Positions 25,302 through 34,855 are shown, counted from the stretch's first letter. The stretch is DNA of 64,000 nucleotides from Paenibacillus sp. Soil750 (GCF_001428045.1 NZ_LMSD01000034.1:62001-126000), one strand, 5' to 3'. The notes: a model not told the origin generated them from the sequence alone. Translations and numbers: made by a program.

Positions 25302-26303
25302 ATGCTTTTTATAGATAATGAAGGAATCACAGATCCAAGAATCAATCTAGCCATTGAAGAGTTCGCCTTGCGTAAGCTCCCAGCTGGGGAGAGTTATTTA
25401 CTCTTTTATATAAACGAACCTTCAATTATTATTGGCAAAAACCAAAATACACTTGAAGAAATTAATCCCGAGTATGTGAAAGCGAATAACCTGCATGTGG
25501 TTCGTCGATTGTCCGGTGGTGGTGCGGTCTATCATGATCTGGGGAACTTGAATTTCAGCTTCATCACCCAAGATGACGGCAATTCGTTTCATAATTTTCA
25601 GAAGTTTACAGCGCCAGTTGTTGAAGCGTTGCATTCACTAGGAATTCAAGCTGAATTAACAGGGCGCAATGATATCCAAGTTGGTGAACGCAAAATTTCA
25701 GGCAATGCGCAATTTTCTACCAAGGGAAGAATGTTCAGTCATGGGACGCTTTTATTTGATTCGGAGATAGAGAATGTCGTTTCGGCACTTCGCGTTGATC
25801 CCGATAAAATTCAATCCAAAGGTATTAAATCAATCCGTAGTCGGGTCGCGAATATTGTGGAGTTTCTGAAAGAACCAATTGCGATGGCAGAGTTTCGATC
25901 TAAGTTACTTAGTTCCATTTTCGGAGTCAATGCTGAGCATGTACCTAGCTATAAGCTAACAGAGGAAGATTGGACAGAGATTCATCAGATATCGGAAGAG
26001 CGGTATCAGAACTGGGATTGGAATTATGGGAAATCACCTAAGAGCACCATTCAGCATGCCAAAAGAATTGAAGGTGTTGGTAGAGTAGATATTCGCTTAA
26101 ATATCGAAGAAGGACATTTGCAGCATGTTAAAATATTTGGTGATTTCTTCGGTGCCTATGATGTCGCTGAACTAGAACATAAGCTGGTTGGCACGCGATA
26201 TGAGGAAAGTGCGGTTCGTGAACGAATGGCAGATGTGGAACTGAAACGCTATTTCGGTGCTCTGGATAAGGAGACATTCGTGGCCTTACTTATGCTGACT
26301 TAA
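25302..26303 (+). CDS. lplJ: Lipoate-protein ligase LplJ
   Basis: A 333-residue enzyme that adenylates lipoate and attaches it to lysine of the E2/GcvH domains of 2-oxoacid dehydrogenases and the glycine cleavage system. The sequence resembles Bacillus LplJ along its length: MLFIDNEGITDPRINLAIEE at the start, RRLSGGGAVYHDLGNLNFSF near residues 68-87, RNDIQVGERKISGNAQF with the catalytic Lys near 133, and the C-terminal lobe about 255-333. AAGGAGATT precedes the ATG. Confidence 0.95.
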   Translation: MLFIDNEGITDPRINLAIEEFALRKLPAGESYLLFYINEPSIIIGKNQNTLEEINPEYVKANNLHVVRRLSGGGAVYHDLGNLNFSFITQDDGNSFHNFQKFTAPVVEALHSLGIQAELTGRNDIQVGERKISGNAQFSTKGRMFSHGTLLFDSEIENVVSALRVDPDKIQSKGIKSIRSRVANIVEFLKEPIAMAEFRSKLLSSIFGVNAEHVPSYKLTEEDWTEIHQISEERYQNWDWNYGKSPKSTIQHAKRIEGVGRVDIRLNIEEGHLQHVKIFGDFFGAYDVAELEHKLVGTRYEESAVRERMADVELKRYFGALDKETFVALLMLT

Positions 26304-26428
26304 GCGCCATTGATGTTAATAAACAAAGACTATTGGTTTCTGGCAGAGGCTGCGGTCTAAAATGGCGTTTACAAGCGTAGGATGGTGGATACGCACTAAT
26401 AAACCATCAAGTAAACGAGGTGATCCTC

Positions 26429-27406
26429 ATGAGTGGTAGAAGCTTGCCATCCAGACAAATCAACATCGTTTTACGGCAGCCGGAACCTGGCAGTCAGCGG
26501 CGAACTGTTGAGGGATCAGGTGGGCAGTCAGGCGCTTCACCCCTTGCCGACGCCGAGCCGATGATCTCTGGCAAAAGGACGCCAATGGAGGGTCCGCTAT
26601 CGGATGTTTTCAAAGAGCTGAATGGACTGATTGGCTTAGAAAATGTCAAAGAGCTGGTGCATGAAATTTATGCGCTGCTGCAGATCTCTCAATTTCGAGT
26701 TGAAGCCGGACTTATGAGCAATGCTCATGTGTACCATATGATTTTCAAGGGCAGCCCTGGAACTGGGAAGACGACAGTAGCACGATTGTTAGGTCGTATG
26801 TTTCATGCCATGGGTGTACTGAGTAAAGGGCATTTCATTGAAGTGGAGCGTGCAGACCTCGTAGGTGAATACATTGGGCATACCGCACTAAAAACGCGTG
26901 AACTCATGAAAAAAGCGATGGGCGGCGTCCTATTTATTGATGAAGCATATAGCTTGGCACGTGGCGGTGAGAAGGATTTTGGCAAGGAATCGATTGATGC
27001 GCTGGTCAAAGGAATGGAAGATAAGAAAAATGATTTCATCCTCATCCTAGCGGGATATAGTGAAGAAATGGAGCAATTCCTAGCAACGAACCCTGGACTT
27101 CCTTCACGGTTTCCGATTCAAATTGATTTTGAGGATTATGCCATTGATCAATTGATCCAAATTACGGAGTTGATGGCGAAGGATCGGGAATATGTTCTGC
27201 TGCCACAAACACTAGCGAAGCTAAAGCAACATCTAGCCGAAGAGAAAGCGATGACTTGGCGATCTTTCAGCAATGCGAGGTATGTTAGGAATATTTTGGA
27301 GAAAGCGATGAGGCATCAGGCCGTACGATTGTTAAGTCAATATGTGAACGCACCATCCAAACTTGAACTGATGTCGATACGTCCTGAAGATGTGAAATTT
27401 AAATGA
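26429..27406 (+). CDS. spoVK: Stage V sporulation protein K-like AAA ATPase (SpoVK/CbbX family)
   Basis: A 325-residue AAA protein. After a 55-residue low-complexity N terminus come GSPGTGKTTVARLLG (Walker A, near residue 112), GVLFIDEAYSL (Walker B, near 167), and NPGLPSRFPIQIDF with the arginine-finger region near 225. SpoVK is needed for spore maturation in Bacillus, but its substrate is unknown; homologous CbbX remodels Rubisco. GAGGTG lies before the ATG at 26429. In Bacillus spoVK is followed by ynbA(hflX)-ynbB-glnR-glnA; here an iron operon lies between. Confidence 0.9.
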   Translation: MSGRSLPSRQINIVLRQPEPGSQRRTVEGSGGQSGASPLADAEPMISGKRTPMEGPLSDVFKELNGLIGLENVKELVHEIYALLQISQFRVEAGLMSNAHVYHMIFKGSPGTGKTTVARLLGRMFHAMGVLSKGHFIEVERADLVGEYIGHTALKTRELMKKAMGGVLFIDEAYSLARGGEKDFGKESIDALVKGMEDKKNDFILILAGYSEEMEQFLATNPGLPSRFPIQIDFEDYAIDQLIQITELMAKDREYVLLPQTLAKLKQHLAEEKAMTWRSFSNARYVRNILEKAMRHQAVRLLSQYVNAPSKLELMSIRPEDVKFK

Positions 27407-27416
27407 CAGATCAAAG

Positions 27417-27454
27417 AGCTAATTAACTTATTTAAGTTAATTGGCTTTTTTTTT
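27417..27454 (+). terminator. Intrinsic terminator after spoVK
   Basis: AGCTAATTAACTT, a four-base loop and AAGTTAATTGGCT form a long stem followed by eight to nine T. Confidence 0.88.
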
Positions 27455-27466
27455 ATGGGAAAGTAA

Positions 27467-27494
27467 TTGACAGTTGAGAGGATCAGTGTAAAAT
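27467..27494 (+). promoter_or_regulatory. SigA promoter of the efeUOB operon
   Basis: A consensus TTGACA (27467-27472) and TAAAAT (27489-27494) are separated by 16 bases. The predicted start of transcription near 27501 places the Fur box at about +14 to +28, where bound Fur would block elongation or open-complex escape. Confidence 0.7.
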
Positions 27495-27514
27495 ATACAG
27501 AGTAATTATTGTGT

Positions 27515-27529
27515 TGATAATGATTATCA
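27515..27529 (+). promoter_or_regulatory. Fur box controlling efeUOB
   Basis: TGATAATGATTATCA is a perfect 7-1-7 inverted repeat identical to the Bacillus Fur consensus (TGATAATNATTATCA). It lies between a good promoter and the first iron-uptake gene. Confidence 0.92.
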
Positions 27530-27591
27530 ATATTATACATAAATAAATGTATGACGGTTAAATGTTTACCACTCTAAAGGGGTTGTCATGT

Positions 27592-29079
27592 ATGCGTAAA
27601 GTCATTTTATCCAGTTGGATTGCTCTACTATTGTTTCTCTCTGTGCCATTGATCGTCATTGCCAAGCCTCAGGATGAACTAGCCAAAGAAGATGCAGGCA
27701 TCGTAAGCGCCATACAAGCTGCGGAAAGCGGGAATATCGAGCAAGCAACGAAGTTGTTTGAAGCTTTTCAAATTAATTGGCTTAGCTATGAAGATGGGAT
27801 TAAAGAGCAATCCTTAGCAGCCTATCAGAAGATTGAAGGAGCTATGGGAGAAGCTTCCTTGCAAACAATGAAGCAGCCTGTCGATGCTCAGAAGCTTGCT
27901 GCGAAGTTGAAGGATTTACATACGTTGAACACTTCTTTTATTGAAGGAGATCTCTCTGCGTTCGGGTCCTCCGCGAAGAGTGATAGTAAAGTAACCGTTA
28001 CATCACTAGTAACTTTGTTGGAGAAAGCATCAAATCAAGTGAAGGAGAAGGATATAGAGGGAGCTTCCGAGAGTATTCAAACGCTTCGCAACTCCTGGTT
28101 GCTTATTGAGGGAATTGTATTGACACAGTCCTCAGCCGTTTATACCTCCATGGAGCGAGACATGGTAACAGCTTACGCTCAGCTTTCCGCTAGTCCGCCT
28201 CAAACTGAGGAAGCCGCTGTGACGATTTCTCGGATGCATGCTGATTTACAACCGTTAGCGTCGAAGACAAGCTACACGATGCTTGATGCCACAACGATAA
28301 TCCTTCGGGAAGGGCTAGAAGCCTTACTAGTCGTTATAGCGTTACTCGGGTTTCTCAAAAAGGCTGGCCATGAAGATAAGAAAAGATGGATTTGGTTCGG
28401 TGTTTATAGCGGACTCGTTGTCAGCTTGGCGCTGGGCATTGTGGTTCAACAGTTATTCTCGGCAAGTGCTTTTGGGAATAACAATTTTCTAATTGCCGGG
28501 TGTACTGGAGTTTTTGCAGCTCTGATGCTCCTGTATATGAGCTATTGGCTGCATAGCAAGGCAAGTATTTCGAATTGGCAATCTTATATTCGTAATCAAA
28601 GTGTCAAAGCATTAGCAACTGGAAGCCTAGCTTCGCTTAGCTTACTTGCTTTCCTTGCTGTGTTCCGTGAAGGGACGGAGACGGTCTTATTTATGATCGG
28701 GATGGCATCCTCAATTTCATTGGCTTCGCTGCTTGGCGGAATTGGGGTTGGTGTAGGTTTGCTGCTCATTATTGCCTTTTTAATTCTGAAGATCGGACTG
28801 CGTATCCCGATGCGTCCTTTTTTCTTGATATCAAGTGTTTTTGTTTTCTACTTATGCTTTAAATTTGCCGGGATGGGCGTTCATGGACTTCAGTTAGCCG
28901 GTTATTTGCCAGCAACAACAGCCAATTGGCTGCCTAGCTGGGATGCCGTAGCGCTATATCCTACGTTAGAGAGCGCAATCCCACAGTTCCTCTTGTTGCT
29001 TCTGGCGCTCATAGCAGTGGTAAGGGACCGTCTTAAAACCATGTCTAACAGACATATGTCAATAAACAATAAATCCTAA
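27592..29079 (+). CDS. efeU: EfeU-type iron permease (FTR1 family)
   Basis: A 495-residue membrane protein that carries ferric iron produced by the partner peroxidase. A signal peptide (about 1-24) is followed by an extracytoplasmic helical domain (about 25-220), then about seven membrane segments. Both iron-conducting REXXE-type motifs are present: REGLEALLV near residue 240 and REGTETVLF near 363. AAAGGGG lies nine bases before the ATG at 27592; an upstream ATG at 27562 has no ribosome site. It is the first gene of a Fur-regulated operon with efeO and efeB. Confidence 0.92.
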   Translation: MRKVILSSWIALLLFLSVPLIVIAKPQDELAKEDAGIVSAIQAAESGNIEQATKLFEAFQINWLSYEDGIKEQSLAAYQKIEGAMGEASLQTMKQPVDAQKLAAKLKDLHTLNTSFIEGDLSAFGSSAKSDSKVTVTSLVTLLEKASNQVKEKDIEGASESIQTLRNSWLLIEGIVLTQSSAVYTSMERDMVTAYAQLSASPPQTEEAAVTISRMHADLQPLASKTSYTMLDATTIILREGLEALLVVIALLGFLKKAGHEDKKRWIWFGVYSGLVVSLALGIVVQQLFSASAFGNNNFLIAGCTGVFAALMLLYMSYWLHSKASISNWQSYIRNQSVKALATGSLASLSLLAFLAVFREGTETVLFMIGMASSISLASLLGGIGVGVGLLLIIAFLILKIGLRIPMRPFFLISSVFVFYLCFKFAGMGVHGLQLAGYLPATTANWLPSWDAVALYPTLESAIPQFLLLLLALIAVVRDRLKTMSNRHMSINNKS

Positions 29080-29106
29080 TTCAAAGAAAAGTGGAGGGTC
29101 TATCCC

Positions 29107-30273
29107 ATGAAAAAAAGTCTACAAATGTTACTCTTAACTACAGCGGTCACAGTGGTACTTGCTGGTTGTGGTAAAACAGAGACAACAGAAGTTGCGAAAG
29201 TCCCACTCAAAGATGGGTCCGCGAAACTAGTTACAAGTATTGATGGTTTGAAAGGTCAATTAGACACTTCAAAAGTGAAGGATGCTAAGAAATGGGCAGA
29301 CCAGCTCGAAGAGCAATGGGCGAGCTTTGAAGATGAAGTAAAACCGAAATATCCGGAATTGTATTTTAAAATAGAGAAATTTTTGACACCATTACAAGCT
29401 GCCTTGAAAGAAGATAAGCTAGATTTACCAACATTGACTGCCTTGAACACGAATTTGAAAGCGGCGTTGACTGAGCTGACAACATCTATAGCTGATAACA
29501 AAGGTGCTGTTAATAAAGATGTCATTGAGGCTTCTGCTGCGCTTAAGGAAGCGGCTAAATCCTATAACAAATATGTGCAAGACCAAGGTAACCAATTGGT
29601 GACATTACTTGATCAACTGAACACCGCCGTTAAAAGTGGTGATTTGAAAAAAGCGACAGAAGCATATGGACTTGCTCGAATGCCGTATGAGAGAATTGAG
29701 CCAATCATCGAAACGTTCAGTGAGCTGGACGGTGTGATGGATGCGCGTGTTGATGATTTCAAAAATGAGAAGGATCCTGCTTTTACAGGGTATCACCGAA
29801 TCGAATACTTATTGTTTGTGAAGAAAAACCTCAAGGATGCTGAGCCTTTTGCGGCGCGTTTGCTTGAAGATGGTAAGAAAATGCAACAAGCGATTGCGGC
29901 TACAACGATAGCACCTACTGATTTTATCGCTGGTGTCGGAGAATTAATGGAGGAAGCGCAGTCCAGCAAAATTACAGGTGAAGAGGAACGTTGGAGCGGT
30001 GCGACAGTGCCGGTGATCCGTGCAAATGTAGAAGGCGCTCAAGCAATCTACGATCTAGTTAAAGCTGAATTGAAGAAGAAAGATGCGGCGTTGGATGAGA
30101 AAATCAGCAAGAGCTTAGCGACAGTTATCGAGACGATGAACACACTTTCGCCTGTTGGTCCAACATGGAATGATTTCAGTAAATTAGAACAAGCCAAACA
30201 AGTCGATTTGAAGAATAAATTAGAAGCTTTAGCTGAACCGCTTGTAAAAATGCCGGGAACGCTAAGTAAATAG
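29107..30273 (+). CDS. efeO: EfeO/EfeM-type lipoprotein with imelysin (M75) domain
   Basis: A 388-residue lipid-anchored protein (lipobox LAGC, Cys near residue 21). An N-terminal helical segment (about 40-140) resembles that in the permease's extracytoplasmic part, and an imelysin-like M75 domain follows with the HxxE motif in GYHRIEYLLF near residue 230. It is thought to bind iron and hand it to EfeU. GGAGGG lies before the ATG. It sits 27 bases after efeU and 19 before efeB. Confidence 0.9.
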   Translation: MKKSLQMLLLTTAVTVVLAGCGKTETTEVAKVPLKDGSAKLVTSIDGLKGQLDTSKVKDAKKWADQLEEQWASFEDEVKPKYPELYFKIEKFLTPLQAALKEDKLDLPTLTALNTNLKAALTELTTSIADNKGAVNKDVIEASAALKEAAKSYNKYVQDQGNQLVTLLDQLNTAVKSGDLKKATEAYGLARMPYERIEPIIETFSELDGVMDARVDDFKNEKDPAFTGYHRIEYLLFVKKNLKDAEPFAARLLEDGKKMQQAIAATTIAPTDFIAGVGELMEEAQSSKITGEEERWSGATVPVIRANVEGAQAIYDLVKAELKKKDAALDEKISKSLATVIETMNTLSPVGPTWNDFSKLEQAKQVDLKNKLEALAEPLVKMPGTLSK

Positions 30274-30292
30274 AGGAAAGAGGTTAAGTGGT

Positions 30293-31558
30293 ATGTTGGA
30301 CAAAATGAATCGTCGAGCCTTCTTAGGAATGACCGCTGCGGGTGCGGCCGGCGTTGTTTTGGGAGATTTGCTGGGGAAGGCGCAAGCCGCGCTGCCAACG
30401 AATAAAGCTGCCGCTACCACGACCAGTGAAACGCTGGATTTCTATGGCACCCACCAAACGGGAGTTGTCACTCCTGCACAAAATTTTGCTAATGTCGCGG
30501 CTTTCGATGTAACGACTAGTGATGTGAAAGAGCTGCAAGCACTTATGAAGCAGTGGACGGAGATGGCTGCCTCCCTGATGGCAGGTAAACCGCTAGCTGT
30601 GGAGCCACAGGATGCGGCTTTTCCACCAACGGATACCGGCGAGCAGCTTGGTCTTGATACAGGGAAATTAACTCTTACATTTGCTATAGGTGCCTCTCTT
30701 TTTGAAAAGGAAGGGGTTGACCGTTTCGGGCTTCGTTCACGTAAACCGGTTGGCTTGACCGAGATGCCGATCTTTCATAAAGATTCACTTCAAGAACAGT
30801 TGACTCATGGGGACATCGTGGTTCAAGCTTGTGCAGACGATCCGATCATCTGTTTCCATGCGATTCGCAACTTAACCAAAGCGGCTAGAGGCGTTGCACA
30901 CTTGCGTTGGCAACAAACAGGTCAACTAGGAGTGAAGGCGCAAGGGACGAAACGGAATTTATTTGGTTTTAAGGATGGTACGGCTAACCCTGCGTTACAA
31001 GATGAGACTTTTATGAAAAATAACGTTTGGATTGATGCTAGCGATAGGGAAAGCACACCGTGGTTAGCAGGCGGTACCTATATGGTTGTTCGTCGCATTC
31101 AAATGAGGATCGAAACATGGGATCAACAAACATACTCCGATCAAGAAGAGATCATTGGCCGCCAGAAGGTTTCCGGGGCACCCATGGATGGTACAACTGA
31201 ATTCGATACGCCGCAGTTTGCCGCAGACGCCGAAGGCAAGGTGACAGCATTGGACTCGCATATACGTTTATCTAACCCGCGTACAGGTGAAAATTCGGAG
31301 CGTGAACGTATTTTGCGGCGCGGATATAATTTCATGGAAAATCTAGACAGCGTAGGTCGCATCAATGCCGGATTGTTGTTTGTGTGCTTCAATCGGAATA
31401 TCCAAACTCAGTTTGAATCAATTCAGAAACGCTTAACGAATCCGAAAATGCCGGATCAAATGCTGGCCTATACGGATACGACAGGCGGCGGCTATTTTGC
31501 TGTATTGCCTGGTGTTACTTCGAAAGGTTCGTATTTAGGGCAGACATTGTTGGAGTGA
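30293..31558 (+). CDS. efeB: EfeB dye-decolourising haem peroxidase, Tat-exported
   Basis: A 421-residue haem protein. The N terminus has a twin-arginine signal (MNRRAFLGMTAAGAAG), so it is exported folded. The DyP fold has the GXXDG motif in GFKDGTANP near residue 226 and the proximal haem His in HIRLSNPR near 321. In the Efe system it oxidises ferrous iron for uptake by EfeU, or is proposed to take iron from haem. It is the last gene of the operon, followed by a terminator. Confidence 0.93.
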   Translation: MLDKMNRRAFLGMTAAGAAGVVLGDLLGKAQAALPTNKAAATTTSETLDFYGTHQTGVVTPAQNFANVAAFDVTTSDVKELQALMKQWTEMAASLMAGKPLAVEPQDAAFPPTDTGEQLGLDTGKLTLTFAIGASLFEKEGVDRFGLRSRKPVGLTEMPIFHKDSLQEQLTHGDIVVQACADDPIICFHAIRNLTKAARGVAHLRWQQTGQLGVKAQGTKRNLFGFKDGTANPALQDETFMKNNVWIDASDRESTPWLAGGTYMVVRRIQMRIETWDQQTYSDQEEIIGRQKVSGAPMDGTTEFDTPQFAADAEGKVTALDSHIRLSNPRTGENSERERILRRGYNFMENLDSVGRINAGLLFVCFNRNIQTQFESIQKRLTNPKMPDQMLAYTDTTGGGYFAVLPGVTSKGSYLGQTLLE

Positions 31559-31574
31559 AATGAAGAAGTAGGAG

Positions 31575-31626
31575 CAGGGTTGTTCCGCGAGTAGCGTGAT
31601 CTACTTGTGTGACTGCCCTGTTTTTT
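31575..31626 (+). terminator. Intrinsic terminator after efeB
   Basis: GCAGGG and CCCTGT arms enclose a GTAG/CTAC inner hairpin and are followed by a six-T run. Confidence 0.7.
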
Positions 31627-31768
31627 GTTAGCAAGACGGTTATAATCGAATTTTCCTGCGCATCAAATTGACTTTCCTAATCATTTCCTCCACAATGATG
31701 AAGGAATAGGCCAATTTGGCCTTATTTCGGTCATTTTAAGCATTTTGAAGGAAGTAAAGGAGACGACT

Positions 31769-33097
31769 ATGAAAACAACTTCACATATGGTAGAAAAAGA
31801 AATCGATGACAGAGCGGTGCTCGTCAGTTTGATTACACAGAAGCAGAAGAAAAATGAGCTGCTGGCTGAATACTCGTTACAAGAACTTGTAAAGCTGGCG
31901 GAAACGGCCGGCGTTCAGGTGCTGGACACGATGACACAGAACAAAGAAGCTAAGGATACCAAGTGGTTTATTGGGAAAGGGAAAGTCGAAGAGTTAAAGC
32001 TGATGTTGGAAGAGCTGGGTGGGAATACGGCGATCTTCGATCAGGAATTGTCAGGTGCACAAGTTCGTAACTTAGAAGCAGCACTTGATGTGAAAATTAT
32101 CGATCGTACTCAGCTCATTTTGGATATTTTTGCACAGCGTGCCAAAACACGTGAAGGAATTATCCAGGTTGAATTAGCACAACTAAGCTATCTCCTACCT
32201 AGACTGTCAGGGCAAGGCAAAAACTTGTCGCGTTTGGGTGGCGGTATCGGGACAAGAGGACCAGGGGAATCGAAGCTAGAAACGGATCGTCGACATATCC
32301 GCGGACGTATTGACGAACTGAAAGCGCAGCTGGAAGAAGTTGTGCGTCACCGTACTTTGCATCGGGAACGTCGTAAGAAAAGTGGTGTTTTTCAAGTTGC
32401 GTTAGTTGGGTATACCAATGCAGGGAAGTCCACGTTATTGAAACAATTAACACAAGCAGACGTCTATATTGAGAACCAACTTTTCGCTACGTTAGATCCG
32501 ACGTCTCGGACAATGATATTGCCAAGCGGCAAGGAAATCGTCCTCACAGATACAGTAGGTTTTATTCAAAATCTACCCCATGATCTAGTTGCTTCGTTCC
32601 GTGCCACGTTAGAAGAGGCGAATGAGGCAGATTTGATTCTGCATGTGGTGGATAGCTCCACAGATATGCGGGGTGAGCAAATGCGTGTTGTTGGAGAGGT
32701 ACTTGAGCAGCTAGGCGCCCATCAGAAGGAACAGATCACTGTCTTCAACAAAATTGATCTTATCTCAAAAGAAGAGCGGGAATTGCTGTCTGACCAAGGT
32801 GAATTCATGAAGGTGAGTGCTTACACACCTGAGGATTTAGAACGTCTTCGTATTACGATTGAAGATAAGCTGATGGGCGATAGTAAAGAATTCCGCATTC
32901 CAGCCAATAAAGGGGATGTCATTGCCCTCATGTATCGTATTGGTGAGGTGCTTGAGACCGATGTGGATGGGGAAGACATGATCTTCAAGGTTCGTGTAAA
33001 CAAGGAAGATTATGTGAAACAGGCCTATTTGCTGGTAGATTACGATCAATCTTCAGCGAAGCCAGAGCAGGATGAGAATGAGGGAGAGAGCAACTAA
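31769..33097 (+). CDS. hflX: Ribosome-associated GTPase HflX
   Basis: A 442-residue GTPase that splits stalled 70S ribosomes under stress. The HflX N-terminal domain (about 15-175) ends in GGGIGTRGPGESKLE, and the G domain has GYTNAGKST (G1, near residue 215), DTVGFI (G3), and FNKID (G4). AAAGGAG lies six bases before the ATG at 31769; a longer frame from 31745 is less likely. The ynbB-like gene starts one base after its stop codon, so the two are coupled, as in the Bacillus ynbA-ynbB pair. Confidence 0.95.
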   Translation: MKTTSHMVEKEIDDRAVLVSLITQKQKKNELLAEYSLQELVKLAETAGVQVLDTMTQNKEAKDTKWFIGKGKVEELKLMLEELGGNTAIFDQELSGAQVRNLEAALDVKIIDRTQLILDIFAQRAKTREGIIQVELAQLSYLLPRLSGQGKNLSRLGGGIGTRGPGESKLETDRRHIRGRIDELKAQLEEVVRHRTLHRERRKKSGVFQVALVGYTNAGKSTLLKQLTQADVYIENQLFATLDPTSRTMILPSGKEIVLTDTVGFIQNLPHDLVASFRATLEEANEADLILHVVDSSTDMRGEQMRVVGEVLEQLGAHQKEQITVFNKIDLISKEERELLSDQGEFMKVSAYTPEDLERLRITIEDKLMGDSKEFRIPANKGDVIALMYRIGEVLETDVDGEDMIFKVRVNKEDYVKQAYLLVDYDQSSAKPEQDENEGESN

Positions 33098-33098
33098 G

Positions 33099-34349
33099 AT
33101 GCATTTCGGGGAAAAAGTTATTGCCAGAATGGAAAAGGCGGAGAAACGCGTAGAGAGCGCTTTTCGTCAAATTGAGAAAACGATCGATCTAAATCAATGG
33201 AAAGTTATACGTGCTTTCCAAACACATAAAGTAAGTGATTATCATTTTGCTTCTTCGACGGGTTATGGCTACAATGATCGAGGCAGAGAAGTGCTTGACC
33301 TAGTCTATGCCGATGCTATGGGGGCAGAAGCAGCACTAGTTCGCCCACACTTTGTATCGGGAACACATACGATCGGTACCGCTTTGTTCGGTGTTTTGCG
33401 TCCTGGTGAACATCTACTTTACATCACAGGTAAGCCCTATGATACGTTGCACAAGGTCATTGGTAAGCCTGGAGACGGCACGGGCTCCTTGCAAGACTTC
33501 GGCATCGACTACGGTGAAGTCGCGCTTCTGGAAGACGGCTCGCCGGATTGGCCAGCAATCACGGCAGCCATTCAGCCGAACACGAAGGTGATCGGCATCC
33601 AGCGTTCCCGTGGCTACTCCTGGCGGCCGTCGTTCACGGTCGAACAAATCGGCGAAATGGTCCGATTTGTCAAAGAGATCAACCCAGAGCTCATTGTCTT
33701 CGTGGACAATTGCTATGGTGAATTTACCGAGCTGCAGGAGCCGACGCAAGTTGGCGTCGATCTGATGGCCGGCTCGCTGATCAAAAACCCTGGCGGCGGC
33801 ATCGCCCCTACGGGCGGCTATATCGCCGGGCGACGCGACCTCGTCGAGCTCGCCGCGTACAGATTGACCGCCCCCGGTATAGGGGGCGAGGTCGGAGCTA
33901 TGCTCGGCGCGACGCGAGCTATGTTTCAAGGGCTATTCCTTGCCCCGCATTTGGTGGGGCAAGCCGTCAAGGGCTCGGTCTTCGCGGCAGCGATATTCGA
34001 AGACCTCGGCTTTGTCAGCTCACCGCGATGGGATGTGCAGCGGACGGACTTGATCCAAGCGATCCGCTTCACATCAGCGGAACATTTGATTACGTTCGTA
34101 CAAGGCATTCAAAAGGCGTCTGCTGTCGATTCGCATGTCGTACCTGAGCCTTGGGACATGCCTGGGTATGAGCATCCTGTTATCATGGCAGCAGGGACCT
34201 TCATTCAAGGTGGCAGCTTAGAGCTGTCAGCGGATGCTCCGATTCGTGAACCTTTTATCGCTTATATGCAAGGCGGTTTGACCTACTCACATTGCAAGTT
34301 AGGTGTACTAACTGCTATCCAACATATGGAAGACAAGGGATTACTGTGA
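33099..34349 (+). CDS. ynbB: PLP-dependent methionine gamma-lyase/aluminium-resistance family protein (YnbB)
   Basis: A 416-residue fold-type I PLP enzyme. It has the segment VDNCYGEFTE (near residue 204) and SLIKNPGGGIAPTGGYIAG (near 227-245), whose lysine should bind PLP. The family name derives from an aluminium-resistance annotation; the true reaction is not well established, and methionine or cystathionine gamma-lyase activity is assumed from fold. Coupled to hflX and followed by glnR, as in Bacillus. The stretch 33.46-34.04 kb is strikingly GC-rich (42 of 60 bases at 33781-33840) compared with its flanks. Confidence 0.87.
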   Translation: MHFGEKVIARMEKAEKRVESAFRQIEKTIDLNQWKVIRAFQTHKVSDYHFASSTGYGYNDRGREVLDLVYADAMGAEAALVRPHFVSGTHTIGTALFGVLRPGEHLLYITGKPYDTLHKVIGKPGDGTGSLQDFGIDYGEVALLEDGSPDWPAITAAIQPNTKVIGIQRSRGYSWRPSFTVEQIGEMVRFVKEINPELIVFVDNCYGEFTELQEPTQVGVDLMAGSLIKNPGGGIAPTGGYIAGRRDLVELAAYRLTAPGIGGEVGAMLGATRAMFQGLFLAPHLVGQAVKGSVFAAAIFEDLGFVSSPRWDVQRTDLIQAIRFTSAEHLITFVQGIQKASAVDSHVVPEPWDMPGYEHPVIMAAGTFIQGGSLELSADAPIREPFIAYMQGGLTYSHCKLGVLTAIQHMEDKGLL

Positions 34350-34359
34350 AAATTTAAAC

Positions 34360-34376
34360 TGTGAACAAACCTGACA
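34360..34376 (+). promoter_or_regulatory. GlnR/TnrA operator
   Basis: TGTGAACAAACCTGACA matches the consensus TGTNA-N7-TNACA exactly and lies just upstream of the glnR promoter. It indicates nitrogen autoregulation of glnRA by GlnR bound with feedback-inhibited glutamine synthetase. Confidence 0.88.
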
Positions 34377-34380
34377 CTCC

Positions 34381-34409
34381 TTGACACGTTTTTGTTAGAA
34401 AGGTACAAT
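34381..34409 (+). promoter_or_regulatory. SigA promoter of glnRA
   Basis: TTGACA (34381-34386) and TACAAT (34404-34409) with a 17-base spacer. Start of transcription is predicted near 34416. The GlnR box ends four bases upstream of the -35. Confidence 0.85.
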
Positions 34410-34444
34410 GAGAGTGAGGTACTTACTGACCAGGAGTGATTAGC

Positions 34445-34855
34445 ATGAGTGATGAAATACGTAGGAATATGGCGTTATTCCCCATTGGGATCGTCATGAA
34501 GCTGACAGATCTAACGGCAAGACAAATTCGTTACTATGAGCAACACGAATTAATCATCCCAGCTAGAACAGCTGGAAATCAACGGCTCTATTCGTTTAAT
34601 GACGTGGAACGTCTTCTTGAGATTAAAGATTTGATTGAAAAAGGTGTTAACATTGCAGGTATCAAGCAGGTTCTTATCCCTGTAGATAAGGATTCTGAAG
34701 ATGCAACTATTCTTAACGAGCACACGGAAGTGAAGCGTAAGGAATTAACCGACTCTCAATTGCACAAAATGCTGAAGCAACAATTGATTGGCGGGGGTAA
34801 ACGTCCGGATCAGGTTTCATTGATTCAAGGCCAGCTTTCCAGATTTTACAAATAG
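34445..34855 (+). CDS. glnR: Nitrogen-sensing repressor GlnR (MerR family)
   Basis: A 136-residue transcription factor. The MerR-type winged helix begins near residue 15 (MKLTDLTARQIRYYEQHELI), with the wing arginines in NQRLYSF. The C-terminal tail (QLSRFYK) is the part that in Bacillus responds to glutamine synthetase. AGGAG lies eight bases before the ATG at 34445. It is the first gene of glnRA; no separate tnrA-like gene is in this window. Confidence 0.95.
   Translation: MSDEIRRNMALFPIGIVMKLTDLTARQIRYYEQHELIIPARTAGNQRLYSFNDVERLLEIKDLIEKGVNIAGIKQVLIPVDKDSEDATILNEHTEVKRKELTDSQLHKMLKQQLIGGGKRPDQVSLIQGQLSRFYK

Noticed and set aside
26305..26367. CGCCATT…AATGGCG inverted repeat before spoVK
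   Set aside because: Seven-base arms 49 bases apart with no T-run; too weak for a terminator and no regulator motif recognised.
33414..33929. 171-codon open frame on the minus strand
   Set aside because: Shadow of the GC-rich part of the ynbB-like gene, with no supporting signals.
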